NCBI GenBank assembly: GCA_027486345.1
Contig: JAIXPH010000023.1
Location: 46,293 to 110,292 of the forward strand
DNA: 64,000 nucleotides
Source of the DNA: Paracoccaceae bacterium
Lineage (GTDB): Bacteria; Pseudomonadota; Alphaproteobacteria; Rhodobacterales; Rhodobacteraceae
Direction: 5' to 3'
The notes beneath the pieces are model-generated. The model was given only the letters and a program-made list of their open reading frames with translations. It did no database searches and had not been told where the DNA came from. Shown piece after piece: positions 1 to 10,222 of this stretch. Each line of letters begins with the position of its first letter. The first letter of the stretch is position 1. Made by a program: the position numbers and the translations under genes.

Positions 1-1668
<1,668 letters not shown>

Positions 1669-1736
1669 CCGGGAAGCAGTCCAAGGGCCCTCGTGCCGCA
1701 GGGGGCCCGCCGCAGCCCCTCCAAACTTTCCCCGTC

Positions 1737-1789
1737 TTCCCCGTTGTTCAAATATCCTCGGGGGGTGCGGGGGGCAGACGGCCCCCCCG
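1737..1789 (+). repeat. CAAATATCC 3'-end element, copy A
   Basis: Downstream of pgm in the sense orientation. Stem CCCCG 1739-1743 pairs with CGGGG 1759-1763 around a 15-nt loop ending CAAATATCCT. A second GC hairpin, GGGGGGC/GCCCCCC with loop AGACG, follows at 1769-1787. It is one of seven copies in the window. Confidence 0.8.
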
Positions 1790-1830
1790 TTCCGACAGGG
1801 CCGGTCACGCGCGGGGTCAGACCCATCGCC

Positions 1831-1867
1831 CCCTCTCCCCCGTGGGGGAGAGGGCCGGGGTGAGGGG
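1831..1867 (+). repeat. CCCTCTCCCC/GGTGAGGG palindromic repeat, copy 1
   Basis: CCCTCTCCCC and GGGGAGAGGG form a near-perfect hairpin, followed by a GGGGTGAGGGGG tail. The same unit occurs as an inverted pair at 41617-41736. It lies between pgm and the convergent dsbA-like gene and resembles the widespread REP-type repeats of proteobacteria. Confidence 0.65.
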
Positions 1868-1868
1868 G

Positions 1869-2516
1869 TCAGCCCTGCGCTTGCGCGGTCAGTTCATCGA
1901 TCACATCGCGCCACATCTCGGGCGGTTGTGCGCCTGAGACCACGTATTGCTGGGCGATCAGGAAGGTGGGCACTGCCGTCACGCCCTTTTGCCGGGCGTC
2001 CATGTCGCGCGACTGGATGTCGTCGGCATCGGCATCGGTCGCCAAGAGTCGCGCCACGGCGGTGGGGTCCATCCCGACCTCTCCGGCCAGACGGGCGAGG
2101 GTGGCGGGATCGCCGATGTTCGCGCCCTCTTTCCAATGCGCGCGCATCAGGCGCGAGACCATCGGGGTCTGTTTGCCCTCGATCCCGGCCCAATGGATCA
2201 GGCGATGCGCGTCCAGCGTGTTGGGCAGGTGGCGGCATTTGTCCATGTCGATCTCGGCCCCGGCCTGTCTGGCATGCTCGGCCACTTGCAGCATCATCTG
2301 CACCGCGCGCTGCGGGCCGCCGAATTTCTCGGCCAGATAGTCCACGTGACCCACGCCCTCTTTCGGCATGTCGGGGTTCAACTGGAACGGGTGCCACTGG
2401 ATCTGGAACGGATGGTCGGGGCGGCTTTCCAGCGCGCGGTCCAGATGGGTCTTGCCGATCAGGCACCAGGGGCAGACGGGGTCGATAAAGATGTCCAGAC
2501 GGATCGCGGCGGGCAT
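1869..2516 (-). CDS. DsbA-family thiol oxidoreductase (FrnE-like)
   Basis: A 215-residue thioredoxin-fold protein with the active-site motif CPWC (Cys15, Cys18) in the context FIDPVCPWCLIG. It matches the cytoplasmic FrnE/2-hydroxychromene-2-carboxylate isomerase branch of the DsbA superfamily. No signal peptide is visible, so a periplasmic DsbA role is unlikely. I chose the second of two consecutive ATG codons because AAAGGA sits 6 nt before it. That start shares one base with the stop of the upstream acyl-CoA ligase gene (TGATG), so the two are probably translationally coupled. The substrate cannot be told from sequence. Confidence 0.85.
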   Translation of the reverse strand: MPAAIRLDIFIDPVCPWCLIGKTHLDRALESRPDHPFQIQWHPFQLNPDMPKEGVGHVDYLAEKFGGPQRAVQMMLQVAEHARQAGAEIDMDKCRHLPNTLDAHRLIHWAGIEGKQTPMVSRLMRAHWKEGANIGDPATLARLAGEVGMDPTAVARLLATDADADDIQSRDMDARQKGVTAVPTFLIAQQYVVSGAQPPEMWRDVIDELTAQAQG

Positions 2517-4030
2517 CATGGGTCCTTTCGATACAGCGCCGCCAATGCGCGACGGTTCAGCTTGTTGTTCGCCCCCCGTGGCAGGGCGTCCAGCCGTTGC
2601 CAATGACGCGGCTGTTTCCAACGCGCAAGGCTGGCCTCGGCCTGGGCGCGCAGGGTGGCCTCTGGCACGGGGTCTGCGGAGAGGTAGAAACAGGCGATGA
2701 TGCGGGTGCCGGGGGAGACCTCCACTTCGGTCACCGCGCAATCAGGGATCAGGGGCGCAAGGGCGGCCTCGACCTCGAGGGGCGAGACGCGGAAGCCACC
2801 CGGGTTCATCATGTCATCGTCGCGCCCCAGATAGGTGATCGCGCCGTCCGCGGCCATGACCGCGCCATCCCCGGTGACGAACCAGCCGTTGCGCTGCTTT
2901 TCCGCCGTCGCCTCCGGGGCGTCGAGGTAGCCCAGCATCAGCCCCGGATCATCGGCGGAGATCGCAAGGATGCCCGCCGCGCCGCGCGGGGTGGGTTGGC
3001 CCTTGGGGCCAAGGATCGCCACCTTGCGTCCCGGCTGGGGGTAGCCCGTGGTGCCCGCAGGGGCCGGACGCGTGGGGCAGCCGCAGAGGAAGGTCGAGAC
3101 TTCGGACATCCCCAGCGCCTCATGCACCTCGGTGCTGGTGGCCTCTTGCCATGCGGCGCGCGTCGCGTCGGGCAGCTTTTCCCCGGCGGACAGCGCATGG
3201 CGCAGGCGTGGCAGGGGCGGCAGGGTGGCGCGCAGCATCTGGCGGAACACACCGGGGGCGGCGGCAAAGATCGTGGCGTCGAAGCGCTTCAGCAGCAGCG
3301 GCAATTGCGCCGGGGTGACGCCCTCACCGGGGATCAGGGCGGTGGCGCCGAGGGTCCAGGGGTCCAAGAGGCCGGTGCCCAGCGTATAGGTCCAGTTGAA
3401 GGCCCCGGCATGCAGCAGCCGGTCCGACTCGGTCAGACCTTCCCAGCCCTGATGCATCATCCCCCGCGCCCAAAGCGCGCGATGGGCATGCACCACCCCG
3501 CGTGGGCTGCCCGATGTGCCGGAGGTGAAGACGATATAGGCCGGGCGGTCGGGGTCACCCATGGCATACTCGGCGGGCGGCAACCCTTCCATCGCGCGCA
3601 GTTCGGCGGCGGTCAGCACCGGGCAGGGCAGCGGATCGGGCAAAGCGATTCCCGCCGCCGCCACGATCAGCGCGGGCTGGCACAGGGCGGCGAGCTTCGT
3701 GATCTCTGCCCCTGTCAGCGCGGCCGAGGTGGGGATCGGGATCAGCCCCGCCGTGATCGCGCCCAGAAACAGGATCGGGAATTCGACCGTATTGCCCAGC
3801 CGGATCAGCACCCGCTGCCCCGGCTGCAATCCCCGCGCCAAAAGGCCCGTCGCGCAGCCGCGCACCGCCGCTTCAAGGCGGCCATAGCTCCAGCGTTCGG
3901 CCCCGGTGGGGCGCAGGATCTGCAAGGCGTTCTTGTCGGACAGCTCCGCCGCCCGCCGCAGCGCATGGGCGGCGAGGTTGAAGGGCGCGGGGCAGGGTGG
4001 AAACACCTGGTCTTGATGGATTGACAGCAT
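2516..4030 (-). CDS. AMP-binding acyl-CoA ligase
   Basis: ATP-dependent carboxylate-CoA ligase of the ANL superfamily, 504 residues. The nucleotide-binding motif FTSGTSGSPRG is at about 168-178. The hinge region reads YLGRDDDMMNPGGFRVSP, and a C-terminal Lys lies in GANNKLNRRAL where the catalytic lysine is expected. The overall make-up resembles benzoate- or medium-chain acyl-CoA synthetases, but the substrate is open. The start MLSIHQDQ is preferred over an upstream extension that would run into the divergent regulator. The two genes overlap head to head within about 55 bp, so the XRE-cupin protein is a plausible regulator of this ligase and its coupled DsbA-like partner. Confidence 0.85.
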   Translation of the reverse strand: MLSIHQDQVFPPCPAPFNLAAHALRRAAELSDKNALQILRPTGAERWSYGRLEAAVRGCATGLLARGLQPGQRVLIRLGNTVEFPILFLGAITAGLIPIPTSAALTGAEITKLAALCQPALIVAAAGIALPDPLPCPVLTAAELRAMEGLPPAEYAMGDPDRPAYIVFTSGTSGSPRGVVHAHRALWARGMMHQGWEGLTESDRLLHAGAFNWTYTLGTGLLDPWTLGATALIPGEGVTPAQLPLLLKRFDATIFAAAPGVFRQMLRATLPPLPRLRHALSAGEKLPDATRAAWQEATSTEVHEALGMSEVSTFLCGCPTRPAPAGTTGYPQPGRKVAILGPKGQPTPRGAAGILAISADDPGLMLGYLDAPEATAEKQRNGWFVTGDGAVMAADGAITYLGRDDDMMNPGGFRVSPLEVEAALAPLIPDCAVTEVEVSPGTRIIACFYLSADPVPEATLRAQAEASLARWKQPRHWQRLDALPRGANNKLNRRALAALYRKDP

Positions 4031-4082
4031 GGCGATTTGTCGCCCAAGCCCGTTCCCGTTGCAAGGCGCGGTCTCTCTCGGT

Positions 4083-4718
4083 ATGGCAGATATCATGACA
4101 GCGTCTGACCCGAAAAACCTGATCCGCATCGCGCGTGACGCCGGTGGCGACACCGCCGTCGCCCCGTTGAACCTTGGCGAACGGGTGCGCGAGTTGCGCA
4201 AGGCCAAGGGCTGGACGCTGGAACAGGCGGCGACCCATGCCGGGCTGGCGCGATCCACCCTGTCCAAGATCGAAAACGGCCAGATGAGCCCGACCTATGA
4301 GGCGCTGAAAAAGCTGGCCGAAGGGTTGTCGATCTCGGTCCCGCAGCTTTTCACCCCGCCGTCGCGCGCACAGGTCTCGGGGCGGATGGCGGTGACCAAG
4401 GCGGGCGAGGGGCAGGGCCACGCGACCGCCACCTATGAGCATGAGCTTTTGGGCGGCACGCTGCGCGCCAAGCAAATGCTGCCCTATCGCGCCCGCATCC
4501 GGGCCCGGAGTGTCGAGGAATTCGACGGCTGGGTGCGCCATGACGGCGAGGAATTCCTCTATGTGCTGACCGGGGTGGTGCGGCTTTACACCGAGTTTTA
4601 CGAACCCGTCGATCTGCGGCGCGGCGACAGCGCCTATTATGACGCCAGCATGGGCCACAATGTGATCAGCCTGTCGGATGAGGATGCGACCATCCTCTGG
4701 GTGACCTCGCTGGTGTGA
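4083..4718 (+). CDS. XRE-family regulator with C-terminal cupin domain
   Basis: A 211-residue transcription factor. A Cro/C1-type helix-turn-helix lies at about 31-88 (core LEQAATHAGLARSTLSKIE), and a cupin beta-barrel at about 115-205 contains HDGEEFLYVLTG, the usual effector-binding fold. Such HTH-cupin proteins commonly control small catabolic operons and sense a metabolite in the cupin. The start MADIMTASD at 4083 is preferred. A longer reading frame from 4029 would overlap the start of the divergent ligase gene, and another ATG follows at 4095. Its position suggests control of the ligase-dsbA unit; this is inferred from layout only. Confidence 0.88.
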   Translation: MADIMTASDPKNLIRIARDAGGDTAVAPLNLGERVRELRKAKGWTLEQAATHAGLARSTLSKIENGQMSPTYEALKKLAEGLSISVPQLFTPPSRAQVSGRMAVTKAGEGQGHATATYEHELLGGTLRAKQMLPYRARIRARSVEEFDGWVRHDGEEFLYVLTGVVRLYTEFYEPVDLRRGDSAYYDASMGHNVISLSDEDATILWVTSLV

Positions 4719-4725
4719 TCCCCGC

Positions 4726-5271
4726 CTATCCGCGCACCATCAGGCACCAGTAACGGTGCGGCGGGGTCCAGGTGCCATCGCCCGCCGCTGGCATGCGCGC
4801 GATTTCGACAAAGCCCAGCCGTTCGTAAAGCGCCCGCGCCGCGGCATTGCCATCGCCCACGATCAGCGCCGCACGGTCGGTGACGGTCTGGACCAGCATC
4901 CAGCCGATGCCCTTGCGCCGAAACTCGGGCCGCACCGCCACCGCATTGATCAGCACCCGCCCGCGCGCCAGATTCTCAAGCGATTGGATCGCATGGACAA
5001 GGGGCGATAACCCCTCGAGCGGGCGCGGCTCCAAGGGCAGCGGCCAGCACATCAGCATCCCCGCCACCGCGCCGTCCCATTCCGCGATGCAGGCATTGCG
5101 CCAGGTGAAGCCGCCCTTGTCGCGCAGGGCATGGCGGATGCCGAGGGCGCGCGCCGCCTCGGGCCCGCAGAGCGAGGACCAGACCACCATCGGCAGGCCG
5201 TCCCCGGCCATGTCCACCAGATCGACCATCAGGGCCGCATCCTCGGGTGTGGCGGGTCGCAGATGGATCAT
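4726..5271 (-). CDS. GNAT-family N-acetyltransferase
   Basis: A 181-residue acetyltransferase of the GNAT fold. The acetyl-CoA binding segment is recognisable as VAVRPEFRRKGIGWMLV (R-x-x-x-G-I-G variant of the R/Q-x-x-G-x-G/A loop), and the C-terminal signature reads NAAARALYERLGFVEI. The acceptor substrate cannot be inferred. It converges on the XRE-cupin gene with only 7 bp between the stops and is divergent from the pseudouridine kinase gene. Confidence 0.9.
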   Translation of the reverse strand: MIHLRPATPEDAALMVDLVDMAGDGLPMVVWSSLCGPEAARALGIRHALRDKGGFTWRNACIAEWDGAVAGMLMCWPLPLEPRPLEGLSPLVHAIQSLENLARGRVLINAVAVRPEFRRKGIGWMLVQTVTDRAALIVGDGNAAARALYERLGFVEIARMPAAGDGTWTPPHRYWCLMVRG

Positions 5272-5316
5272 GCGCGGTCACTTGCCTAAACTGCGAATGC
5301 GGGCGATGTAGCGGGC

Positions 5317-6213
5317 ATGAGCCAGACACCAGACATTCTATGTATAGGGTCCATCTTGTGGGACATCATCGGCCGTTCGTCCAGCGCCATGCGTCTTGGA
5401 TCGGATGTGCCGGGGCGCATCACCCGGCTTCCGGGCGGGGTGGCCATGAACATCGCCATGACGCTGGCCCGGTTCGGCCTGCGTCCGGCCATCCTGACCG
5501 CCATTGGCCGTGACGCCGAAGGCGAGGAACTGATCGCCGCCTGCCGCCGCATGGGATTGGTGACGGATCACGCCTACCGCTCGGACGATCTGCCGACGGA
5601 CCGCTACATGGCCATCGAGGGGGCCAATGGCCTGATCGCGGCCATCGCCGACGCCCATTCGCTGGAGGCGGCGGGGGACAAGATCCTGCGCCCCTTGGCG
5701 GATGGTTCCTTGGGCAGCGCCGATGCCCCATGGTCCGGCCTGATCGCGCTGGATGGCAACCTGACCACGCAGCTTCTTGCCGAGATCGCGGCCTCGCCGC
5801 TGTTTGCCGCCGCCGACCTCCGCGTGGCCCCCGCCAGTCCCGGCAAGGCCGAGCGTCTGGCCCCGCTGCTGACCCATCCGCGCGCGACGCTCTATGTCAA
5901 CCTGGAAGAGGCCAATCTTCTGGCCCGCAGCCACGCCACCACCGCGCCAGAGGCCGCCGAGGCGCTGCTCGCCCGTGGGGCGGGCCGCGTCCTTGTCACC
6001 GATGGCGGGCGCAGGGCGGCAGAGGCGACGCGGGGCGCGGGCGTCATCACCGGACAGCCGCCGCAGGTGCTGGTCACCCGCGTGACGGGGGCGGGGGATA
6101 CTTTCATGGCCGCGCATATCGTGGCCGAACGGGGCGGCGCATCCCGCGACGCCGCCTTGCAGGCCGCGCTCCACGCCGCCGCCACCTATGTATCAGGAGA
6201 TATCGGATCGTGA
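5317..6213 (+). CDS. psuK: PfkB-family kinase, probable pseudouridine kinase
   Basis: Phosphorylates pseudouridine to pseudouridine 5'-phosphate with ATP. The 298-residue protein opens with ILCIGSILWDIIGRSS and carries the glycine-rich GGVAMNIAMTLARFGL and the C-terminal PfkB signature VTGAGDTFMAAHI, whose Asp is the catalytic base. PfkB sequences alone do not fix the substrate; the assignment rests on the immediately following psuG, with which it overlaps by 4 nt (GTGA). Together they return free pseudouridine from RNA turnover to uracil and ribose 5-phosphate. Confidence 0.9.
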   Translation: MSQTPDILCIGSILWDIIGRSSSAMRLGSDVPGRITRLPGGVAMNIAMTLARFGLRPAILTAIGRDAEGEELIAACRRMGLVTDHAYRSDDLPTDRYMAIEGANGLIAAIADAHSLEAAGDKILRPLADGSLGSADAPWSGLIALDGNLTTQLLAEIAASPLFAAADLRVAPASPGKAERLAPLLTHPRATLYVNLEEANLLARSHATTAPEAAEALLARGAGRVLVTDGGRRAAEATRGAGVITGQPPQVLVTRVTGAGDTFMAAHIVAERGGASRDAALQAALHAAATYVSGDIGS

Positions 6214-7127
6214 CCCTGTCAGACCTTTTGGTCCTTTCCCCCGAAGTCGCCGCCGCCCGGGCCGAGGGTCGCGCCGTCGTGGCCTTGGAATCCACCATCA
6301 TCACCCATGGCATGCCCTTTCCGCAGAACGTGGAAACCGCCCGCAAGGTCGAAGCGACGGTGCGCGAGGCCGGGGCCGTCCCCGCCACCATCGCCATCAT
6401 GGCCGGGCGCATCCACATCGGGCTGACCGCAGCCGAGCTCGACAGCCTCGGTCAGGCGCAGGGGGTGATGAAACTGTCGCGCGCCGATCTTGCTGCCTGC
6501 CTTGCCAGCGGGCGCACCGGGGCCACCACGGTGGCCGCAACGATGATCTGCGCGCAGCTTGCGGGGATCGCGGTCTTTGCCACCGGCGGCATCGGCGGCG
6601 TGCATCGCGGGGCGGAAGAGAGCTTCGACATCTCGGCCGACCTTCTGGAACTGGCCGCGACGGCGGTGACGGTGGTCGCGGCAGGGGCCAAGGCCATCCT
6701 CGATCTGCCGAAAACGCTGGAGGTGCTGGAAACCCATGGCGTGCCGGTCATCGCTTACGGGCAAGACGATTTTCCGGCCTTCTGGTCGCGCTCGTCCGGG
6801 CTGCGCGCGCCGCTGCGGATGGACAGCGCCGGGGCCATCGCCCAAGCGCACCGTCTGCGCGGGGTCCTGGGCTTGCCGGGCGGGCAGCTTGTCGCCAATC
6901 CGATCCCGGCGGAGGCCGAAATCCCCCGCGCCGAGATCACCCCGGTGATCGAACAGGCGCTGGCCGAGGCTGCGGCGCAAGGCATCGCTGCCAAGGCGGT
7001 GACACCCTTCCTGCTGCAACGCATCTTCGAACTGACCGAGGGGCGTTCCTTGCGGTCCAACATCGAACTGGTGCTGAACAACGCGCGGCTTGCGGCGGCC
7101 ATCGCCCGCGACCTCGCCCAAGGCTGA
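6210..7127 (+). CDS. psuG: Pseudouridine-5'-phosphate glycosidase
   Basis: Cleaves the C-C glycosidic bond of pseudouridine 5'-phosphate to uracil and ribose 5-phosphate. The 305-residue protein spans the whole family, including VVALESTIITHGMPFPQN near the N-terminus and the conserved FATGGIGGVHRGAEESFDIS and GAKAILDLPKTLE segments. It starts at a GTG that overlaps the psuK stop (GTGA) with AGGAG about 10 nt upstream; the frame stays open far upstream but out of homology. A short hairpin follows the stop. Confidence 0.96.
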   Translation: MTLSDLLVLSPEVAAARAEGRAVVALESTIITHGMPFPQNVETARKVEATVREAGAVPATIAIMAGRIHIGLTAAELDSLGQAQGVMKLSRADLAACLASGRTGATTVAATMICAQLAGIAVFATGGIGGVHRGAEESFDISADLLELAATAVTVVAAGAKAILDLPKTLEVLETHGVPVIAYGQDDFPAFWSRSSGLRAPLRMDSAGAIAQAHRLRGVLGLPGGQLVANPIPAEAEIPRAEITPVIEQALAEAAAQGIAAKAVTPFLLQRIFELTEGRSLRSNIELVLNNARLAAAIARDLAQG

Positions 7128-7136
7128 GGCGGCAGG

Positions 7137-7155
7137 ATGCCCGCAAAACGGGCAT
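7137..7155 (+). terminator. Hairpin after psuG
   Basis: ATGCCCG and CGGGCAT form a perfect 7-bp stem with loop CAAAA, 10 nt after the psuG stop. There is little U-tract, so it may be a weak terminator or a 3'-end stabiliser. Confidence 0.5.
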
Positions 7156-7244
7156 TCGCCGTGGCGCAAGGGCAGAAGGGGCTGCTGCCCCCTTCCGTCC
7201 GCGCCGTCCTGCGCCTAGGGTTCCGACACGAGCTGAGGGGATGA

Positions 7245-7922
7245 ATGACCGACCAACCGATCAAGACCCGCCGCACCCTGCTGGGCGCCCTGCGTGGCAG
7301 CTTCCTGACCGGGCTGGTCGTGGTGCTGCCGGTGGGCCTGACGCTCTGGCTCACATGGTCGGCCATCGGCTGGCTGGATGCGTGGATCTTGCCGCTGATC
7401 CCCGCCGCCTATCAGCCCGAAGAACTGGTGCATCGTCTGTTCGGGCCGGACACCACATTCCCCTTGCGCGGGGTCGGGGTGGCAGTGTTTCTGGTCTTCA
7501 CCACGCTGGTCGGCTGGCTGGCGCGCGGTCTGATCGGGCGGTCGCTGATGCGGCAGGCAGAACTGCTGGTGGACCGCGTGCCGGTGGTGCGCTCGGTCTA
7601 TGGCGGCTTGAAGCAGATCACCGAAACCGTCTTCGGCCAGAAGGAGCGCAGCTTTGACCGCACCTGTCTGGTGGAATTCCCGCGCGCGGGGACATGGGCC
7701 GTCGGTCTGGTGGCCAGCAAGGCCAAGGGCGAAATCGCCACGAAGCTGCCCCATCCCGAAGAGATGATCGCGGTCTTCGTGGGCCTCACCCCGCTCACCT
7801 CCGGCATGCTGATCTATGTGCCAGCCAAGGACGTGATCTTCCTTGAGATGCGCCCCGATGAGGCGGCCAAGCTGATCGTCTCGGGTGGGCTCGTCTATCC
7901 GCAAAGCCGCGACGGCGACTGA
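7245..7922 (+). CDS. DUF502 family membrane protein
   Basis: A 225-residue inner-membrane protein. Two hydrophobic helices lie near the N-terminus (about 18-42 and 75-97), with the family's hallmark sequence LLVDRVPVVRSVYGGLKQI after the second. The remainder, with GLTPLTSGMLIYVP and LIVSGGLVYP, is the conserved soluble domain. DUF502 has no settled function. Two ATGs overlap here; the second, at 7245, is the frame used and has GAGGGG just upstream. Copy B of the 3'-end repeat follows 18 nt after the stop. Confidence 0.9.
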   Translation: MTDQPIKTRRTLLGALRGSFLTGLVVVLPVGLTLWLTWSAIGWLDAWILPLIPAAYQPEELVHRLFGPDTTFPLRGVGVAVFLVFTTLVGWLARGLIGRSLMRQAELLVDRVPVVRSVYGGLKQITETVFGQKERSFDRTCLVEFPRAGTWAVGLVASKAKGEIATKLPHPEEMIAVFVGLTPLTSGMLIYVPAKDVIFLEMRPDEAAKLIVSGGLVYPQSRDGD

Positions 7923-7939
7923 TCCTTCGCGCTCGTTTT

Positions 7940-8002
7940 CTCTGCCCAAATATCCGCAGGGGGTGAGCCCGGCACGGGCGAGGGGGGCGGAAGCCCCCCT
8001 TT
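7940..8002 (+). repeat. CAAATATCC 3'-end element, copy B
   Basis: Sense orientation after the DUF502 gene. The loop is CCAAATATCC, but the stem differs from the other copies: CTCTGC 7940-7945 pairs with GCAGGG 7956-7961. A middle hairpin, GCCCG/CGGGC, follows, then the terminator-like GGGGGGC-GGAA-GCCCCCC-TTT at 7982-8002. Confidence 0.8.
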
Positions 8003-8080
8003 GCGCACGCAGTCACGGGCTTGCCTTTGGCCGGACAAACCCCGACAGTCACCCAAACCTTTTTGCCGAGTATGTGCCCG

Positions 8081-9151
8081 ATGCCAAATCCCCGCCGTTG
8101 TCTGATCGTCCAGTTGGAACCGAGGCACGAGGAAACCCTGCCCTCGATGGTGGATGCCGCGAACCGGGCGGGATACCGGCCGGTGGTGATGCTCTCCAAC
8201 CGCTCCAAACGGCGGCGCGGCGACATCTTCTCCGAGGTGCCGGGGCTGGACGCCGATGTGCGCTATGAAGGATTCAACGACGACAGCGGCCTTGATCGGC
8301 TGACCGCGCTGGCGGGTGAATGCGATTTCGTGCTGATGAATTCCTTCAACCGGCGCAAGTCCATCGACTGGGCGATGGGCCTCAAGGTGCCCGTCATCAT
8401 CCTTGTGCACAGCATCGAGCATTTCCTTGAGGAACCGGCGACACAGGCGGCGCTGGACAATCCGCGTGTCCAGTTCCTGACCCTGTCATCGCATGTGATG
8501 TCGGAACTGGTGGCCCGGATCGGCAAGGCGCGGATGGACCGGGTGGATGTGGTTGAACCCTGCCTCTGGTCGGTGGACGATCCCAAACCCGCCAGCGGCA
8601 CCCCGCGCAGGGTGGCGCTTCCGGGGGCGATTTCCCTGCGCACCCGCGATTACCCCGGCCTGATCCGCGCCGTGGCCGAAAACCGCAAGGCGTTCGAGGG
8701 ATACCGTTTCGTGCTGGGATCGGGCGGCGAGGACCGCGAGGCGATCGAGGCCGAGACTCGCGCCAAGGGGCTGGAGCCGTGGTTTGAATATCTGCCCTTG
8801 TCGGGGGATCAGGTGGCGCAGGATGTCTATATGGACAGTCTGCGCCGGTCGCAGGTGATGCTGTCGCTGATTCCGGATGATTTCGAGAAGTATCAGACAC
8901 TGAAGATCACCTCTGCCGTGCCCACCTCTGTCGGGTTTGCGGTGCCCTTGATCATGGACCGCTGGTCGGTGGCCTGCTACCGCGCGCCCCTGATCGGCGC
9001 GGATCACGGGCTGCGCGCCAGTCTGGACCGTCTGTTGTCGCTGACCGAGGAGGAGTTACAGGCCCACCGCGCCGCACTGATCGCCTATCGGAGGGAGCGT
9101 TTGGCGCTGAACGGGCAGGCCCTGGCGCGTCTCGCCGCGCGGGTGCGGTAA
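8081..9151 (+). CDS. Unrecognised protein, possible GT-B glycosyltransferase
   Basis: A 356-residue protein I cannot assign to a named family. The layout looks like two Rossmann-type halves: an N-terminal part with CDFVLMNSFNRR and VPVIILVHSIEHFL, then a second part with ALPGAISLRTRDYPGLIRAV and FVLGSGGEDREAIE. That arrangement resembles a retaining GT-B glycosyltransferase, but no diagnostic E-x7-E motif is clear. No signal peptide or membrane segment is seen. The start MPNPRR is chosen; MCPMPNPRR at 8072 is equally possible. It stands alone, converging on tdh. Confidence 0.6.
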   Translation: MPNPRRCLIVQLEPRHEETLPSMVDAANRAGYRPVVMLSNRSKRRRGDIFSEVPGLDADVRYEGFNDDSGLDRLTALAGECDFVLMNSFNRRKSIDWAMGLKVPVIILVHSIEHFLEEPATQAALDNPRVQFLTLSSHVMSELVARIGKARMDRVDVVEPCLWSVDDPKPASGTPRRVALPGAISLRTRDYPGLIRAVAENRKAFEGYRFVLGSGGEDREAIEAETRAKGLEPWFEYLPLSGDQVAQDVYMDSLRRSQVMLSLIPDDFEKYQTLKITSAVPTSVGFAVPLIMDRWSVACYRAPLIGADHGLRASLDRLLSLTEEELQAHRAALIAYRRERLALNGQALARLAARVR

Positions 9152-9184
9152 GCAGCGCGACGGTGCCGGGGGCCTGCGGCCCGC

Positions 9185-10222
9185 TCATCCCCAGTCGAGC
9201 ACAACCTTGCCCGACCGGCCGGAACGCATCACCTCGAACCCGTCGCGGAACTCATCCACTGTGTAGCGATGGGTGATGACGCGGCGCACGTCCAGTCCGT
9301 TTTCCAGCATCGCGATCATCTTGTACCAGGTCTCAAAGATCTCGCGGCCATAGACGCCCTTGATGGTGATGGCCTTGAAGACGATCCGGCTCCAGTCCAC
9401 CGGACTTTTGCCGGGGGGGATGCCCAGCATGGCGATGCGGCCGCCCATCACCATCGCCTCGACCATCTGGTCCAACGCGGCCTGATTGCCGCTCATCTCC
9501 ATCCCCACGTCAAAACCCTGGGTCATCTTCAGGCGCGATTCGACGGCCTTGAGGTCTTCGGTCGCGACATTGACCGGGATCACATCCGCCACCTCTGCTG
9601 CGAGGGCCAGACGGTCGGGGTTCACATCCGTGATGACCACATGCCGCGCGCCCACATGGCGCGCCACGGCGGCGGCCATGATGCCGATGGGGCCCGCGCC
9701 GGTGATCAGCACATCCTCGCCCACCAGATCAAAGCTCAGCGCGGTGTGCACGGCATTGCCCAAGGGATCGAGGATCGCGCCGATCTCGTCATCAATCTCA
9801 TCGGGCAGGGGGACGACGTTGAAGGCGGGCAAGCGCAGGTATTGCGCGAACGCCCCCTGTTCGTTCACGCCAATCCCCCGAGTCGCCGGGTCGAGATGGA
9901 ACTTGCCCGCCCGCGATTGGCGCGAGGTCTTGCCGATCAGATGGCCTTCGCCGGAGCATCTTTGCCCGATGGACAGGCCTTCGACATTGCGGCCGATCTC
10001 GACGATCTCGCCCGCGAATTCATGGCCCGTGACCAGCCCCAAAGGCACGGTGCGCGCGGCCCAGTCGTCCCAGTTCCAGATATGGATGTCGGTGCCGCAG
10101 ATGCCGGTTTTCCGGATGCGGATCAGCACGTCATCCGGGCCGATCTCGGGCACGGGGCGCGGGTCCATCCAAAGGCCGGGCTCAGCGCGCAGTTTCGCCA
10201 AGGTCTTCATTTGGTTGGTCAT
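9185..10222 (-). CDS. tdh: L-threonine 3-dehydrogenase
   Basis: Oxidises L-threonine to 2-amino-3-ketobutyrate with NAD, in a pair with Kbl. The 345-residue medium-chain dehydrogenase has the catalytic-zinc residues Cys42, His67 and Glu68 ([20 protein letters not shown]) and the NAD-binding [18 protein letters not shown]. The lobe that binds the structural zinc in E. coli Tdh lacks all four cysteines: the aligned positions read Gly97, Ser100, Ser103 and Asp111. The ATG overlaps the kbl stop by one base (TGATG), so translation is coupled. Confidence 0.95.
   Translation of the reverse strand: MTNQMKTLAKLRAEPGLWMDPRPVPEIGPDDVLIRIRKTGICGTDIHIWNWDDWAARTVPLGLVTGHEFAGEIVEIGRNVEGLSIGQRCSGEGHLIGKTSRQSRAGKFHLDPATRGIGVNEQGAFAQYLRLPAFNVVPLPDEIDDEIGAILDPLGNAVHTALSFDLVGEDVLITGAGPIGIMAAAVARHVGARHVVITDVNPDRLALAAEVADVIPVNVATEDLKAVESRLKMTQGFDVGMEMSGNQAALDQMVEAMVMGGRIAMLGIPPGKSPVDWSRIVFKAITIKGVYGREIFETWYKMIAMLENGLDVRRVITHRYTVDEFRDGFEVMRSGRSGKVVLDWG

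Noticed and set aside
9169..9183. GGGCC/GGCCC hairpin as terminator between the glycosyltransferase-like gene and tdh
   Set aside because: Only 5 bp and no T-run on either strand; such short GC hairpins are expected by chance here.
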